NCBI GenBank assembly: GCA_002007465.1
Contig: LNAC01000001.1
Location: 4,221,294-4,285,293 of the forward strand
Reading direction: 5' to 3'
Length of the DNA: 64,000 nt
Origin: Ailurus styani
Taxonomy: Eukaryota > Chordata > Mammalia > Carnivora > Ailuridae
Made by a program: the position numbers and the translations under genes. Below are positions 10,412 through 22,865 of the stretch, piece after piece. The notes beneath the pieces are model-generated. The model ran no database searches. It was not told the origin of the DNA and saw nothing but the letters and a program-made list of their open reading frames with translations. The stretch's first letter is position 1; each line of letters opens with the position of its first letter.

Positions 10412-10609
10412 TTTTTTTTTTAAGATTTTATTTATCCATTTATTCATATCCAGACAGAGAGAGTACACAAGCAGGGGGAGCAGCAGAGGGAGAGAGAGAA
10501 GCAGGCTCCCTGCTGAGCCGGGAACCCGATGCAGGACTCGATCCCAGGACTCTGATTATGACCTGAGCTGAAGGCAGACACTTAACCCACTGAGCCACCC
10601 AGGCGCCCC
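10412..10609 (-). mobile_element. Carnivore tRNA-derived SINE (CAN-SINE type)
   Basis: This full-length insertion in reverse orientation starts with an oligo-T run and TTAAGATTTTATTTATCC. It carries an AGAGAGAGAGAAGCAGGCTC core and ends CTGAGCCACCCAGGCGCCCC, the reverse complement of the SINE head. Flanks TAATTTTCTTCC and TAATTTCCTTTC look like a diverged target-site duplication. Confidence 0.92.
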
Positions 10610-11907
10610 TAATTTCCTTTCTTGTTTTTTTGTCTGGTTTTGTTGGGAGAGGGGAAGGGAACAAGGTTGTGGATGCATCCGGAGAGGGTAAAGTCTGAAA
10701 ACACCAGGAGACAGAAGATTCTGAAAGGCCACTTCACAGAACCTCAGCGAGGCCCTTTACCCACAGCTTCTAGATTGCCACACGATAATGATCTGTTCAA
10801 CATTTTGGGTAAGTTCTGCGGTGTCTGCCGTGACATGGGGGTAGCATTTCTATTTTGCATCACGACAGCGGAGAGAAGAGCACCCCCCTTGGGAAGAACT
10901 CGGTTAACTGGCAGGTGGTCGCAGGGCCGGAGGGGCTGCGAAGTGGGGGACGGGGGTCTGGCCCACCTGCACAGGGTCTGCCTCTGCTACCCCCCGGCCA
11001 CAACCACAGCCCATACCCCCGGCCCTTATTCTGAGTGCAGGCCTCTCCCACACACTGCAGCCTGATGGCTCATTCAAAGGCCAGCACGTCCCCCAGGCCT
11101 GAGATGATAACGGTGAGAATGGGGATGGGCAGGCCCTCCTGGTCAGTGTTCCTTCGAGCCGCGTACTTCGCCTGTTTCTCTCCTGAACGTCACACATGGC
11201 TCCAGGGGCGTGGCCTTGCCTCCCGTCTGAGCCCCCAGGCGGGCAGAGGGCAGAGGCCCCCCAGCCCCGGGGAGGGGCCGCCATCGGCTCCTTTCTGACG
11301 GAGTCACGTGGGCACCCTGGGGACGGAGGTGAGTCTTTATTGGGTGGGTGGCTGAATGCGACGTGGTTCAACACAGGAGATGTTCTTTCACCCAGACCCG
11401 TAAGGCCCACCTCAGATCCCCACTTGGTGCCCCATTTTGCCATAATAACCTTGGATCCTGAGGAAACGTGGCATAGACCTCCTGGTGGTGGAGAGGGGAC
11501 TGGCCACCGGAGAAGGGGCGTGGCCATCAGAGCCGAGGGAGACCCAGGGGTGCTGATGGTGATGCGGGGGGGTGAGGTGTGGGCTCCCTCGCTCCCTCCC
11601 TCCGCGCTCCGCGCTCCCCGCTCCGCGGTCAGCCTGGGGCCCGTCCGCTCACACAGGACTTTCCGGCAAAAAGCCTCACTGAGCCAGACCAAGGGACCGA
11701 GGCCCAGAAACACGGGTCCCTTGTAATTAGAGGAGACATGTGAATGAGCGCGGAAAGTCGTCCTCACGTCTCAGACGTCACCGCTGCTGAAATGGAAGCG
11801 CTCTGAGCCTGCGATTATCGCAGGACAGTGACGACAGCCACGATCAATCCCTTCCCCTCTTTCCTCTTGTTTCTTCCCCAAATACATTTTAGACTTTGAA
11901 AGCGAGA

Positions 11908-11938
11908 CCCCCCCCCCCCCACACACACACACACACAC
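11908..11938 (+). repeat. C-run plus (AC)n microsatellite
   Basis: Thirteen C residues are followed by nine AC units. Confidence 0.95.
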
Positions 11939-11975
11939 GCTTGTGTCTCGGGATCACTGCCTTCACCCTCCAGGA

Positions 11976-12075
11976 CGGAGCAACTGAGGATGAGGAACTG
12001 ACCTAAGGTCGGGTCAGAGGAGGTGGAGGAGGCACGATTCAAACCCAGGACCGCCGGAGACAAAAGCCCTCAAGC
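11976..12075 (+). repeat. MIR fragment
   Basis: GATGAGGAACTGACC, an interrupted AAGGTCGGGTCAGAGG and CGATTCAAACCCAGGACCG follow the MIR 3' half in order. Confidence 0.6.
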
Positions 12076-12383
12076 CCTGACGGGCAGCTCTCCACAGGCT
12101 GCATTTAACAGTCTGGTTTTGAACAAAGCTTTTACATAATTGAATAAGCTTGCAGAGTAATTGATTAGGAATCCACTGGTTTAATACAACTCAGAGAGGC
12201 AGACTTCCTAGTTGAACCATTTTTTCTTGTTACATGCATTCATTCAAAACCTTCCTCTCCAATGTTCAACCGCCTAAGAGAAAGCTGACACTCGTGAGCC
12301 GGACAAAGGCCATCTCATCACACATCAGACAGCGCGGGGGTTGGCACCGTCTCCTGGAGCGGCGGGTGACTGGCCCGCTATGA

Positions 12384-12397
12384 CCAGCAGAGGGCGC
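12384..12397 (+). promoter_or_regulatory. CTCF-like motif
   Basis: CCAGCAGAGGGCGC matches the 14-base CTCF core consensus (CCASYAGRKGGCRS) at every position, on the plus strand. It lies about 2.2 kb upstream of the PTPRE signal-peptide exon. Binding is inferred, not shown. Confidence 0.6.
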
Positions 12398-15171
12398 TAG
12401 ACCTTCCTGAATTCAAACCCCGGAGTCCCTTGATTGCGGCGTTTGTTTCCAGACCGATGACAACTTTCCTGTCCCTGGCTCTTCACCTTCAAAGGGCTTG
12501 TGCAAGCCACCAATAAGCACAGACACGAATCCGCACAAAAATAATCCTTGAAACAGTAGTCAAATCCATAGCGAATTTTAAGGATTTGTATTGAATCTGC
12601 CAAATGTTAAGTACTCTGGGCATTTACGTGTTGGATCTCAGAACTGAGATTATCACAATAGGTTCCCAGAAAGCAGCCTTTATTTTTACTCCTATCGAAG
12701 GTCAGCCAGCTATCACTTTGATTAGAATCACCTCTTTACCCCATCTGATGCCTTTCTAATACTCTTTGCTGGACAAGCCAACAGCAGGTTCGTGGAGCTG
12801 GAAGGACGCACGGAAAAGCAGCCACCCCAGCCACCCCACCATCTGGAGATGAGTGGCCACAGTGCCAAGCAAGGAAGGTGACAAAGCGGTCATTCGCTTG
12901 GCCCAGGACCGAGTCCAGAAGTCCCTTGAGTGTCATGTTCACGAGTTTAGTTTGGTGTTAAACAGTCTCCTTTTCCATGAACAACCTATCTTAGGAGAAC
13001 CACTTGGGGGCATGATAAAAAGATGCCCATTCCTGGGCCCAACTCCAGATGCATGGCATCCAAATACAGGGCAAGCGACACCTTTTGTATGGACCGCAGC
13101 TGACAACCTCGCTGTGAGCTGCCACTGAAGTTCCCAGAGGCAGTGCTGGAAGCCGGTCAGGAGCCACCAGAGACCCTGGCGTCCGCCTTCGCTGCCCCAG
13201 AGTGGCTGGGGGCACAGGCATCCCCTGGGACCTTGCAAGGGAGGCCGCATCTCAGGTACCACCGGACCTCCCACATTTTCACGAGACACCTATGTGCTTC
13301 CCATGCACATAAAATTTGACAGATGCCAGCCTCCGCAGCAGAGAAAGGAGGTCTGGACTAAGCCAGGGCAGGGAGGGAGGGATTTCAAAGGGGTTTCAAA
13401 GGCAGAATCCATACGAATGGCGTTCAGCCAGATGTGCGGAGGAGTAAGGGCATCAGAGGTACTGGGATTTCCGTCTTAGGAGATGGAGAGGGACCGGGCA
13501 TCACTCACTAGCTGACATCAGGGGAATGGGGTCCTGGTCTGGAGATAGAGGTGATTTGGGCTTGGTATGAAACAATAACAGAAGCTCCCATTTATTAAGC
13601 TCCTAGGAAGTGTGATAAGACACCTGAGGCTCGGAGGCAAGTTACCTCCCATCCCTCATGGCAAGCCTAGGGTTCTTCTCTCAGTTACAAAACAGACTCA
13701 GCTCCTCCACAAAGGAGCAGAGATAAAGATTCGCTCCAGCTCTGAAGAGAGCCCCCGGGACGGGCCACGTGTAATTTCTCATCCAAAACAGGACTCTTGA
13801 GTGCGAACGAGAAGCTGAAACAGTCCAAGTCATATGCTTTCCTACGGTACTTCATTATCGGTCAGCATTTGGCTTTATTAAAATGGGAGCCCACTAAGTA
13901 GTTCTATTCGAAACTATTTTTTAAAAATTAAAAAGGAAAAGTCCTCCCTAGAAAACAAACCTACCAAGGCACATTACGGCAATGTTTTTTCTAATAAAAA
14001 ACCACTTTTTAAATTGGTTATATGAAAATAAAATGAGAATATAAACAGAATACCTATTCTCAGTCCATATTCACCTGCTTCGATCAGTATCTTGGCTTTG
14101 TTTATTCTTAATATGTTTCACTTTTAATATATTTTTCAATATCCTTAATATTTAAACATTTTCACAAAATCATCTTCAGAGTTTCCCAAATGAACATCTT
14201 GTGAGCTCTCATCGCTTCATTTACTTTATTCCTTTTTTTGCTTTTATAGGAAGAGATTTTATGTCTTCCTGTTCACAACCTACGTTTTCAGTAGTTTTAG
14301 TTCTATCAAAGTTTAAATCACTGAGTTTGTTTCTTTGTGTGTGTGTGTGGTGGTGGTATTTCTTGCTGCTCTGTTTGTTGAATACTTTTATGAACTATTT
14401 CTAACTAATTTAGAACAAAGTGCAACCAACACTTAGGGCCTTCTTTACAAAAAAGCTCACCATCTCTGTAGGACACTTAGGTTGATTTACAGAGCAAGTT
14501 TTTTGAAAGCCTCAACGTTCCAGAAATCTAACGAGCAGAGAAGAGAACATGCATGCTCCCAAGCTGAAGTATTTTTAAAAACTCAACATCAACTTCATTA
14601 CATAAATTTGTAGTTCCGTTACTCAGTCTGTGGAACTGTTGGTAAAATCTGACATCCATAGCTTCTATTTTAACTGACGGAATATTTAGTTGGTGTGTGG
14701 GCACAATTAAAAATTATCTGTACCTCACCATCCAATCTAAGTGTGATACATTTACCACAAACGCGGAGCTCTGCCAACATGTCTATATATTATCCCAGAA
14801 AACAAATAACCACATCATGGGTGCGGAATCCGTTCCTGCATTTCCAGGGACATTAGCAATCGTGCCAGGCGCTCACCTTTCGCAGGAGACTCCCAGTTAC
14901 AGCTGGATTCCGTGAATGGGATGAAAAGTAGCAGAACCACTCTTGGAATTATCTCATTTTCTGTTGGAAACGTCACTGCTGGAAAAGGACATGTCTGCAG
15001 CTGGCATTGCTGGAGAGTTCGTGGAATTCACCTGCTCTTGGGAGCATTAACAGCTGTGAACCTCACCTTCCGTAAATGCTCAGGGAGACCTGGACTTAAT
15101 AACAAGCAGGGTTCACTATGGACAGTCATCGATCCACGTGAACGGTCATGCTTCACGGAGCGCCTGGAGAG

Positions 15172-15252
15172 CTCGGTCCCAGAGCCCTGAGATCATGACC
15201 TGAGCCAAAATCCAGAGCCTGCCGCTGGACCGACTGAGCCACCCAGCCGCCT
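15172..15252 (-). mobile_element. Carnivore SINE fragment
   Basis: CCCTGAGATCATGACCTGAG and CCGACTGAGCCACCCAGCC are the reverse complement of the tRNA-derived head. The tail region is missing, so this is a truncated copy. Confidence 0.85.
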
Positions 15253-17331
15253 GCACACGTCTTCTCGTCTAACCACGGCGCGTCTTTGAAAGGGTAGTGC
15301 TGGCCCCACTGTGCTAGGGGAAGGTAGCGGATGGGTGCAGAGCCTAGCAGTTCCTCTTTCAGATGCGACTGCCCCTGAACAGAGGCAATGCTTGCCTGTG
15401 GCTCTCTTGCCCTAAGATGAGACCATGGAGAAGCTGGGGGAGCCAAGGGGACAAGCCACCAAGCCCTTCCTGGACTCCTTCAGTGCAACTTTTCCTAAAT
15501 AAAGTTCTCATTTTTAATTACAATGAGAAGCAAAAAAACCCGGGCCTGTCACAGAGAAAGAGGTACATATGGGCCCCTGGAGGGAACTTGGAAGGCACAT
15601 GGTAGGGTGTCAGGAACGGAGCCCGGGCTCTCGGGGAATGCCATTGTCTGAGGCCAGTGTCATCAGCGCGAGCGCCTGGTCTTCCTTCTCTCACCAGAAT
15701 ACATCTTGGGGCTCGCCCTATCTAATCTCTTCCGAAGGCTCACAGCTGAGCCAGGTAGAGCTCAGTGTTCGCCGGAACACAGTCAGGCTCACATCGGACC
15801 GACGGCTTGGTACCCCCTCTCCCATCTGACTCCCACCCACGGGTCCTCCTGTTCACCCATCATCAGGAGAGATGCATTTTATCAGAGGACCACTGGAGTG
15901 ACCCCCCCCAGGGAGGTCCATATGGAGGCGGAAGCCTTGACCAAAGCCCCTGCGCAGGAAATCAAGATAAAGCCCCATCTGTCTACCCTTGAGGGCAGCA
16001 GTGGGGTGAAAGGTAGCAACAAATGATAGAAACGCATGGTCCTCTCCCCGCCTCTCCTCGGGAAGAGGCCCTGGCTCGGAGGCTCGGCCTCCACTGACCC
16101 TCCCCTCGGCAGTGGGGACAACGGCGGAGAGGCTGGCTGACTTTGGGGCTCGGCAGCCCCCCTCTGGCTGAGCCCGGGCTATGCTCCCTCCACCCAGTCT
16201 GAGGTCATGCAGGGGACTAGACTTTCGTGGCTGGGTGTGCAGCAGACTTTTGATTTTAAAGACGCGAGCGGATCTGTAGACTTACGAGTGTCTGCTGGTT
16301 ACGTGCGTATTCGTTCATTCATTCGGCTGCGTTTAGGAGACCTGACCGTTGGCCAAGAGACAGCCGAACAAGACAAGCACCGGCCCCGTCCCCCAGCGCT
16401 TGCTTTCCGCCCGGAGAGATGAGACAATCAATCACCGTCCAACCGACCCACCGGGAGGCTCACACCTGCTCGGGCTGGGGGCAGGACTCCCCGGTCCAGA
16501 GGCCTCTTCTCAAGGGAGCAGCCGACCGGTCTAGCAGGGGAGGAGGAAGAGGGGCAGCTGAGCCAGGGGCCGCGGGGAGGGCACGGCGCCTCCAGGAGGG
16601 CCCGGAGCCCGCCCAGGGCCGGAGACCCCGGTGTCTCGGGGCAGGACTGACCGGTGATGGCGGTGCTTAGGGATGGAGGAGGGGAAAGAAGCTTCCCGGC
16701 AGGACTGCTCAGAAGCGGAAGCTAACGACACTGGGCAGACTTCGCCAGGCCCGGGGGCTCCTGGGGCCGGGAGCAGGCCCGTCCATCTGGCACCGCCGAG
16801 ACGCTCGATGAATGTTCTTGAAGGACATAGGTCTTCGGGGGCCATCGCTGCAGATTTCTCTCCGTGCCGTCAGCCCATGTCAGGTTTCAAAGAGCCTGGG
16901 CCTCTGAGGCCGGAGACCCAGCTGGACTCAGTGTCTCTCTGTCTCTGTCTCTGTCATCCTCTCTTCCCTCCTCCTCTCCCCTCCCTGGCCCACCGAGAGC
17001 CTTCGCCGGAACACGTCAGCTCCCTGACCTTGCTTTCTGATCGGTGAAGCAGGAGGACCCAGGGACAGTGGACCCGCGTCGCTGCTCAGCCTGGGCTGAC
17101 AGACAGAAGCCCTGCACCCACAGGCGTCGCCGGGCCGCCGGGGAGCCCTGAACTCAGCACACAGACCGCGGCCTCTCACTTCCTTCTGGAGGCAGCCAGA
17201 GCCGTGCGTGAGCCCGTTGATTCCAGCACGGAGCCCACTCCGCGGCCCGGTGGAGAGTGTCTGCCCCCGTGTCCCTTCTGTCCTCTTCCGGGGAGGCCGG
17301 GTCTTCGGATGGTCGGTGTTGGGGGGAGAAG

Positions 17332-17349
17332 NNNNNNNNNNNNNNNNNN
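17332..17349. other. Assembly gap, 18 N
   Basis: This short N run lies between a G-run (GGGGGGAGAAG) and a C-run (CCCCGCCCCC). Confidence 0.99.
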
Positions 17350-20300
17350 CCCCGCCCCCTGCCGAAGAACGGTTTCGGGAACATCGGAGGCCGATCCTGT
17401 GGCTGGGCAGGTGCCCGGGCCAGCAAGGCATGCAGGGCGGTTAGCAGCCCCGAAAGCCCCAGCCCCCACCCAGTGGGGACCTCAGAGGAGCCCGTGCTCA
17501 GAATCCCAACTCAGCCCCGACCGGACACACGCGGTCTCTTCCGCGTCCTCTGTTGAATCAGCTCGTGACTCCCCTGGAGCCTGCGTGTGATTCAACACAT
17601 TCTTCTGTATCCAGAAATAGACTAGAGCTTCTGTTGGGATCTGGCATCATCCAGCAAGGAGCCGCAGAGGCCTTACGTAGTACACCCCGCAGAGGGAAGT
17701 GCGCCCCAAGGCTCCGGGCATCTCCCCGGGGGGCCTGTCCACATCCATCTCATCTGCAGGGACTGCGGTCAAGGACAGTGACCACGCTGGGCGGGACAGC
17801 GGTGCCGCCTGCTTTCAGACCCCCGTGGGCCCGGTGACATCGTGGCTTTGGTGTGGGTGCTGCGCTGGGCTTGGCTCACAGCAGGTGCTCCATCCACGAC
17901 CGCGGACGTCCCAGGGACCATGGCCCCACTGTGTACTAGGAGAAGGTAGTGCCTGAGGAACCACATGGTTCTGCCCCCGAGTAAGCCTCTAAGCACCAGG
18001 AGCTGAAGTGGGCGCCCGGCGTCCCCAGGGCTGCTCCCTCCGGCTCAGACACCAAGTCCCCAGGCAGCTTCAGCGCAGGTGTCCCGCAACCCTTCGAATC
18101 AGCCATCACACGGCCACCTGGCCGGGCTCAGCCTGAGCCCAAGGGTCCTGGATGGAAACGTCCAGGGTCTTCTTTCTGCCTCGAGAATTTGCCATTAACA
18201 GGGCTGTAGGGTAATCACAGGACGTCAGGGCTTTAAGGTCAAAAGGGGTAAAGGAATGGAAGCCACGGGGTAACTGTGACGAGGGCAGGAGGGGAGCCTG
18301 CCAGGGGCACTTCCGGGACCGGAGGAGGCCTGGAGGAGGAAGGGCACTTGGGGAGCAGCTGCAGCGGGCAGGAGGCCCGGGAGGGTGATCCGCGCGCGGG
18401 CGGCATGGACTCGCTGGCGGCAGGCTTTCCGGGCCCCCGTGGGGCGCTTCCTCCCGGAGCAGATCCCACTCCTGGCCGGGGTTTGCCGCTCTGGGAAGGT
18501 ACCAGAAGCCGACAGCCGGGAACGCTGCCTTTCTGGCCCTGGTGTTCCAGCACGCCACACGGTGGAGACGGGGCCCCCGGAGCAGAACCGGCCCCCCGTC
18601 CCACTGGGCACTGGGGTGGGCTTCCTCCAGCCGGGCAGTGCAGCCCCCTCGGAACCTTGTCCACGTGGGGGGCAGACGCAGAGCTGAGCTCACCATGCGC
18701 CCTGCACTCCCCCCCCAATCTTTCCTCGTACACGGGTCACAGCGACCTTCCGAGGCAGCGGGAGAAAGAAGACAGCGGACCACTCCCAGCCCGGGGAAGG
18801 CGGTGCTCAAATCCCCGGGCACGGCTGCGTGTGTGGCTCCCAGAAGAGAGCTCACCTTATGTCACGGAAACAGGCAGCAGGCGCAGGGAGACGAGATCCC
18901 TTATCTACCTGCAGATGGGACAGCTCCTCACTCCGCTGCCGAGCCTGAGAAGGTGGCTAAGAATGTCCACTGCTCCTTTCTGGAAGGTTCTGAGGATAAT
19001 GTACGTGACAGGCTGGTGAAGTTCAGCATTCTGTTGGAATCCAAGGATTCACATGCTTGCTGCATCTGGTCTCCAGAGCAGAGGGAAGCTCCCAAGCTCC
19101 CCACTAAAGTCCAAACCTCTCCAAGGCTGCTGACTGTTCTGACACATTCCTGCAAGCCATCCCTCTTGGTCTCTTTGTTTCTGCCAAAACACAGCCCCTT
19201 AGTAGCCAGGTCTGCCTAACTGGTAGGGGTGGCATCTCTGGTCCCAACAGGGGTCTCCTTCTGTTCCAGCTTTTCCAGGCTTTCTCAGGAAACGGTGAGC
19301 CAAAAGAGAGAGACCAACCACTGCCCCTTTCGGGTGATCCCTGGCTGCACTATAGACCCTTCAAGGCCCCCCGTGCACCGAGAAATAAGGTGAGTGCAGA
19401 TACGGAAAGGGCACCATACCTTCCCCAGGGCCCCCACTGGCAGCTTTCTGGGGTTGCCACAATCAGGCCCAGGCATGACTCCCACCTTTCAGGTTAGAAA
19501 GCAAAGCAAAGACCAGAAGACCGAGCCAAATCCTTGTGTTTACTGACAAATCTCGAGAGCAGGAAGTCAGTCAGCATCACCTGGGATGAGGACAAATGGG
19601 ACCCAAATGTTCCCAGAAGACGGATAAGCCCTTCGTCGCACCCACAGGTCAGATTTCTCCTTGACCTCTGCGGGGTTCAGGTGTGCGAGGGGTGAATTGT
19701 GGGCCCCGGGGATCCCTCCGCCCAGCCGGCAGCCAAGCACGGACCGTGCCTGGGACACGGTCCCGGCAGGCACGGGGTCAGGGGAGCCTCATCGGCCCGC
19801 CGGCTACAGAACAGACTGGGAAGCACGGCGCCAGTTTTCTGAAATCAGGGCTGAAAACACAAGTCAGGCACGTCCTGGCCCAGGCGCCGAGCGAAGCCCC
19901 GCAGCCCCCCTTCTATCCTGTTGGCTCCCGGGAACTCCTCGAGGGACCAGGGACCACCGTGAGCCTCGGGGGCCTCGCCTAAACACTTGTCTGGCACCTA
20001 CGAAGGCGGCGCTTGTTTTCCATAAAACCAGGGCAACGTCACTCACAGGCGAGACCATCCTCTCGTTACGCACAAGGGAAGAACAAAGCCTCGAAGAACA
20101 AAGACGTGTTTTCACAGCAAAGGAGGAACGAATCCAGACCTTTTCCAAGCTTCAGGTGTGAATACACTTACATGGATGAAAGGTCCAGATAATAAGAGTA
20201 AACGCCCCTCAAGCAGTCCGACTTGGAGCCTCAGCACGCTCCAGATGCATCCATAGGGATCCTGCCTTTTTGGAGAAGGTTTCGCTTGTTAAAGAAGATG

Positions 20301-21188
20301 CAGAGGGCGTGCTTTTTATCTGAGTTGGGGAAGGCTGGAACTTAATTGCTTTTGAGCAAAGGTAATTGCAAACCTCTAAATGTGAAACCACCGAAACACC
20401 ATTAAGAGGAGATGGGCAGAGAAGGCCACCTGTTAAGAGAGGAAATGGAAAACACAAAAATAAAAACCACACGCAGAAATGACGAGGAGATGCTGGGTGG
20501 TGTCCTCGTCCCTGGTCTGGCTGACCGTCGCCCAGCAGAGACCTGCACCCCCACAATGCCGTCCAGAGGGCCCCCGTCTGGCCCCTCCTCTGACAAACAG
20601 CCACCCAGAGAGGCAGAAGCCACCTTGGCCTTGACAGACGGGGCGGTCAGCGACAGTGAGGTGCCTGCCCACCACGCCCAGACTCTCAGGACAGACAGCA
20701 CTGGCTCTTTTTGTAGACTGAGGCACGTCCGGGCTCTGCAGGGGTGAGTCCACACAGCTACCCACTATTCACACACGAAGAGTCTGGTTGGGCTTCCTCG
20801 GGACACACAGAACCCTCGGGGTTCAGGAGACTGAATTCTGAGCACATAGAATTGTACAGCTATTCCTGAAGTACTGGGTTAGGGGCGACCAGTGGAAAGG
20901 AGTCAGGGACACATTTTGCTTCCTTCCGCAAACACCCTTGTCCACCAGACTCCCAGAGACACAGGCCAAGTGTGTCCAGAGATGGCTGAGGTCCCTGGGG
21001 ACAGTGTGCCCCGGGGAAGGGGCCCACCCAGGAGGCCGGGGGAGCTGGGGAGGCACAGAGCCCCCAGATTCCCTGCAGCGGGTCCTGGGAGAACAGACAT
21101 CCAGGTCCCTGGAGACGGCGCTGCTCTCGGCCCACAGGGGCAGGGGAGACCTGGGGAGGCAGGCCTTTGTAGGAGAAGGGGGGTGGGA

Positions 21189-21387
21189 GGGCGCCTGGGG
21201 GGCTCAGTGGGTTAAAGCCTCTGCCTTCAGCTCAGGTCATGATCTCAGGGTCCTGGGATCGAGGCCCGCATCGGGCTCCCTGCTCGGCGGGAAGCCTGCT
21301 TCCTCCTCTTTCTCTGCCTGTTTGGGCTCTCTCTTTCTCTCTCTGTCAAGTAAATAAACAAAATCTTTAAAAAAGAAGAAGAAGAAG
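21189..21387 (+). mobile_element. Carnivore tRNA-derived SINE
   Basis: This full-length copy has the head GGCGCCTGGGGGGCTCAGTG, then GGTTAAAGCCTCTGCCTTC, a CT-rich middle (TCTCTTTCTCTCTCTGTC), an AAATAAACAAAATCTTTAAA end and a (GAA)n tail. The 'GGGTTAAAGCCTCTGCC' style is typical of mustelid-type copies as I remember them. Confidence 0.93.
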
Positions 21388-22799
21388 GGGGTTGGGATCA
21401 GCACTTCGCGGGGGGCTCCTGGGGCAGCTGCCCGCCCACCCGGGGAAAGGATCTCGGCCAGAGCCCGGCAGCAGGTGCTGAGATGCCGGGGAGCTAAGTG
21501 GTGCATCTTGCCCCAAGAACCTCTCCACTTCCTCACGCACGCTGTGTCCCCCACTGACCGCAGCCAGTCAGCCCCAGGCCCCAGGACCACCGGGTACCGG
21601 CCACACGGACCCCGGCCCGACGCCCCAGCGCAGGGGCCGCTCAGAGAACACCCGGCTCGAGTTCCCTCCTCAGTCAGGAAACCAGGCACAGGGAATGAAA
21701 CGACTTCCCAGAAAACTGCATCTTTGTTTTTCGTTTTGCATTTTCTCTTACAATGCAGGCACCAAGGGACAGTGTTTCTTAAAAGAGAAATGAGGAGACG
21801 GAAATGATTTTCGCAAGTTGCAGCTGATCGCACTGTACTTAAATCACGGGGCACCGCGCAGCCGTGGGGTAAACGCAGCACCGTCTCCCTGAGGGGGTCT
21901 CAACGGGCCTTGCAAGCAGAGCGCTGCAATCCATCGTTTCCAGATGGGCCGCCCCCTCCTGCCCCTGCCTGCCCGCAGCCTTGCCCTGAGGCCGCACGGG
22001 AGAGCTCCTCTCAGGTCACCCCGCGGGCCTGGGCCCCCAGCCCGGATGGAATGTCTGCGCCCAAGCGAGCTGTGGGCCAAGTAGACGAAGGAGAGGAGAT
22101 TAAGGCGGGCACTTTGGGTTCCTGATTTTGCTTTTCCTCCAAGTGGGCAGGATGGAAAGATGGTTCTGGAAGTGGAACTACTGGGCCTTCTTCTCTGAGT
22201 CCTTGAAGGACCTCCTGGGTCCTTGCCTGCTTCTTGGTGCCCCCGAGACAGGGCGCATCCCCGAGACAAGCCACAGAGAATGAGAGCTTCTGGGGGGACC
22301 CCCCACCCCCCCAAGGTGGTTCCAGGTGAGGAGGCTGCTCTGGGAGGTGGGCTGCCCTCTTGGGGGAGGCAGGGGGACCTCAGTGCCAACACTGGGCCAG
22401 GTTAGATGGTCCTACAATAATGGACAGGCTCATATTTTTAGGCCATTAGTTCTCAGCTCATTAGGAGAAAAAAAAAAAAGGTTCTTCAGCAAAGTTCATT
22501 ACTCCTCCTGTTAATTGGGGGAAATAAAACCAGCTCATGAAATAGCACCTGAAAATGTATTTTGCCGGGTAAATGACAAAGAGCTATTTCTAGAAAACAA
22601 CGGGGACTGCCTGTTTTTAGGTGCAAAAGTGTTTAAGCGCTCCCTACCTCTGGTTTCAGGTTACCAAGGTCAAAGGCCTCACAGGGAGAAGCAGCTCCCA
22701 GGGAATATGGATGTTTCACAGCAGAATGGGGGTTTGGTTTCAAACATCTCAGGCCGGGTTTGAGGACTGTTAGAGCTAAAATTAAAAGTCTTCAGAGAG

Positions 22800-22865
22800 A
22801 AAAAGTAAAAAATAAATAAATAAATAAAATAAAAATAAAATAAAATAAAAATTTTTTTAAAAAAG
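22800..22865 (+). repeat. A-rich (AAATA)n low-complexity repeat
   Basis: Repeated AAATA and AAAATA units are followed by A and T runs. Confidence 0.9.

Noticed and set aside
10904..11767. 287-codon minus-strand open frame, the longest in the window without N
   Set aside because: The region is GC-rich with overlapping open frames on both strands. The predicted protein is low-complexity-like, without motifs, and lies in the PTPRE intron.
18106..19219. Overlapping 225-249 codon open frames on both strands
   Set aside because: Stop-codon depletion from high GC explains them. No splice structure, domain or family resemblance is seen.
19375..19405. Plus-strand donor AAG|GTGAGTGC
   Set aside because: It is an isolated donor with no convincing acceptor or coding frame upstream, expected by chance in this length of sequence.
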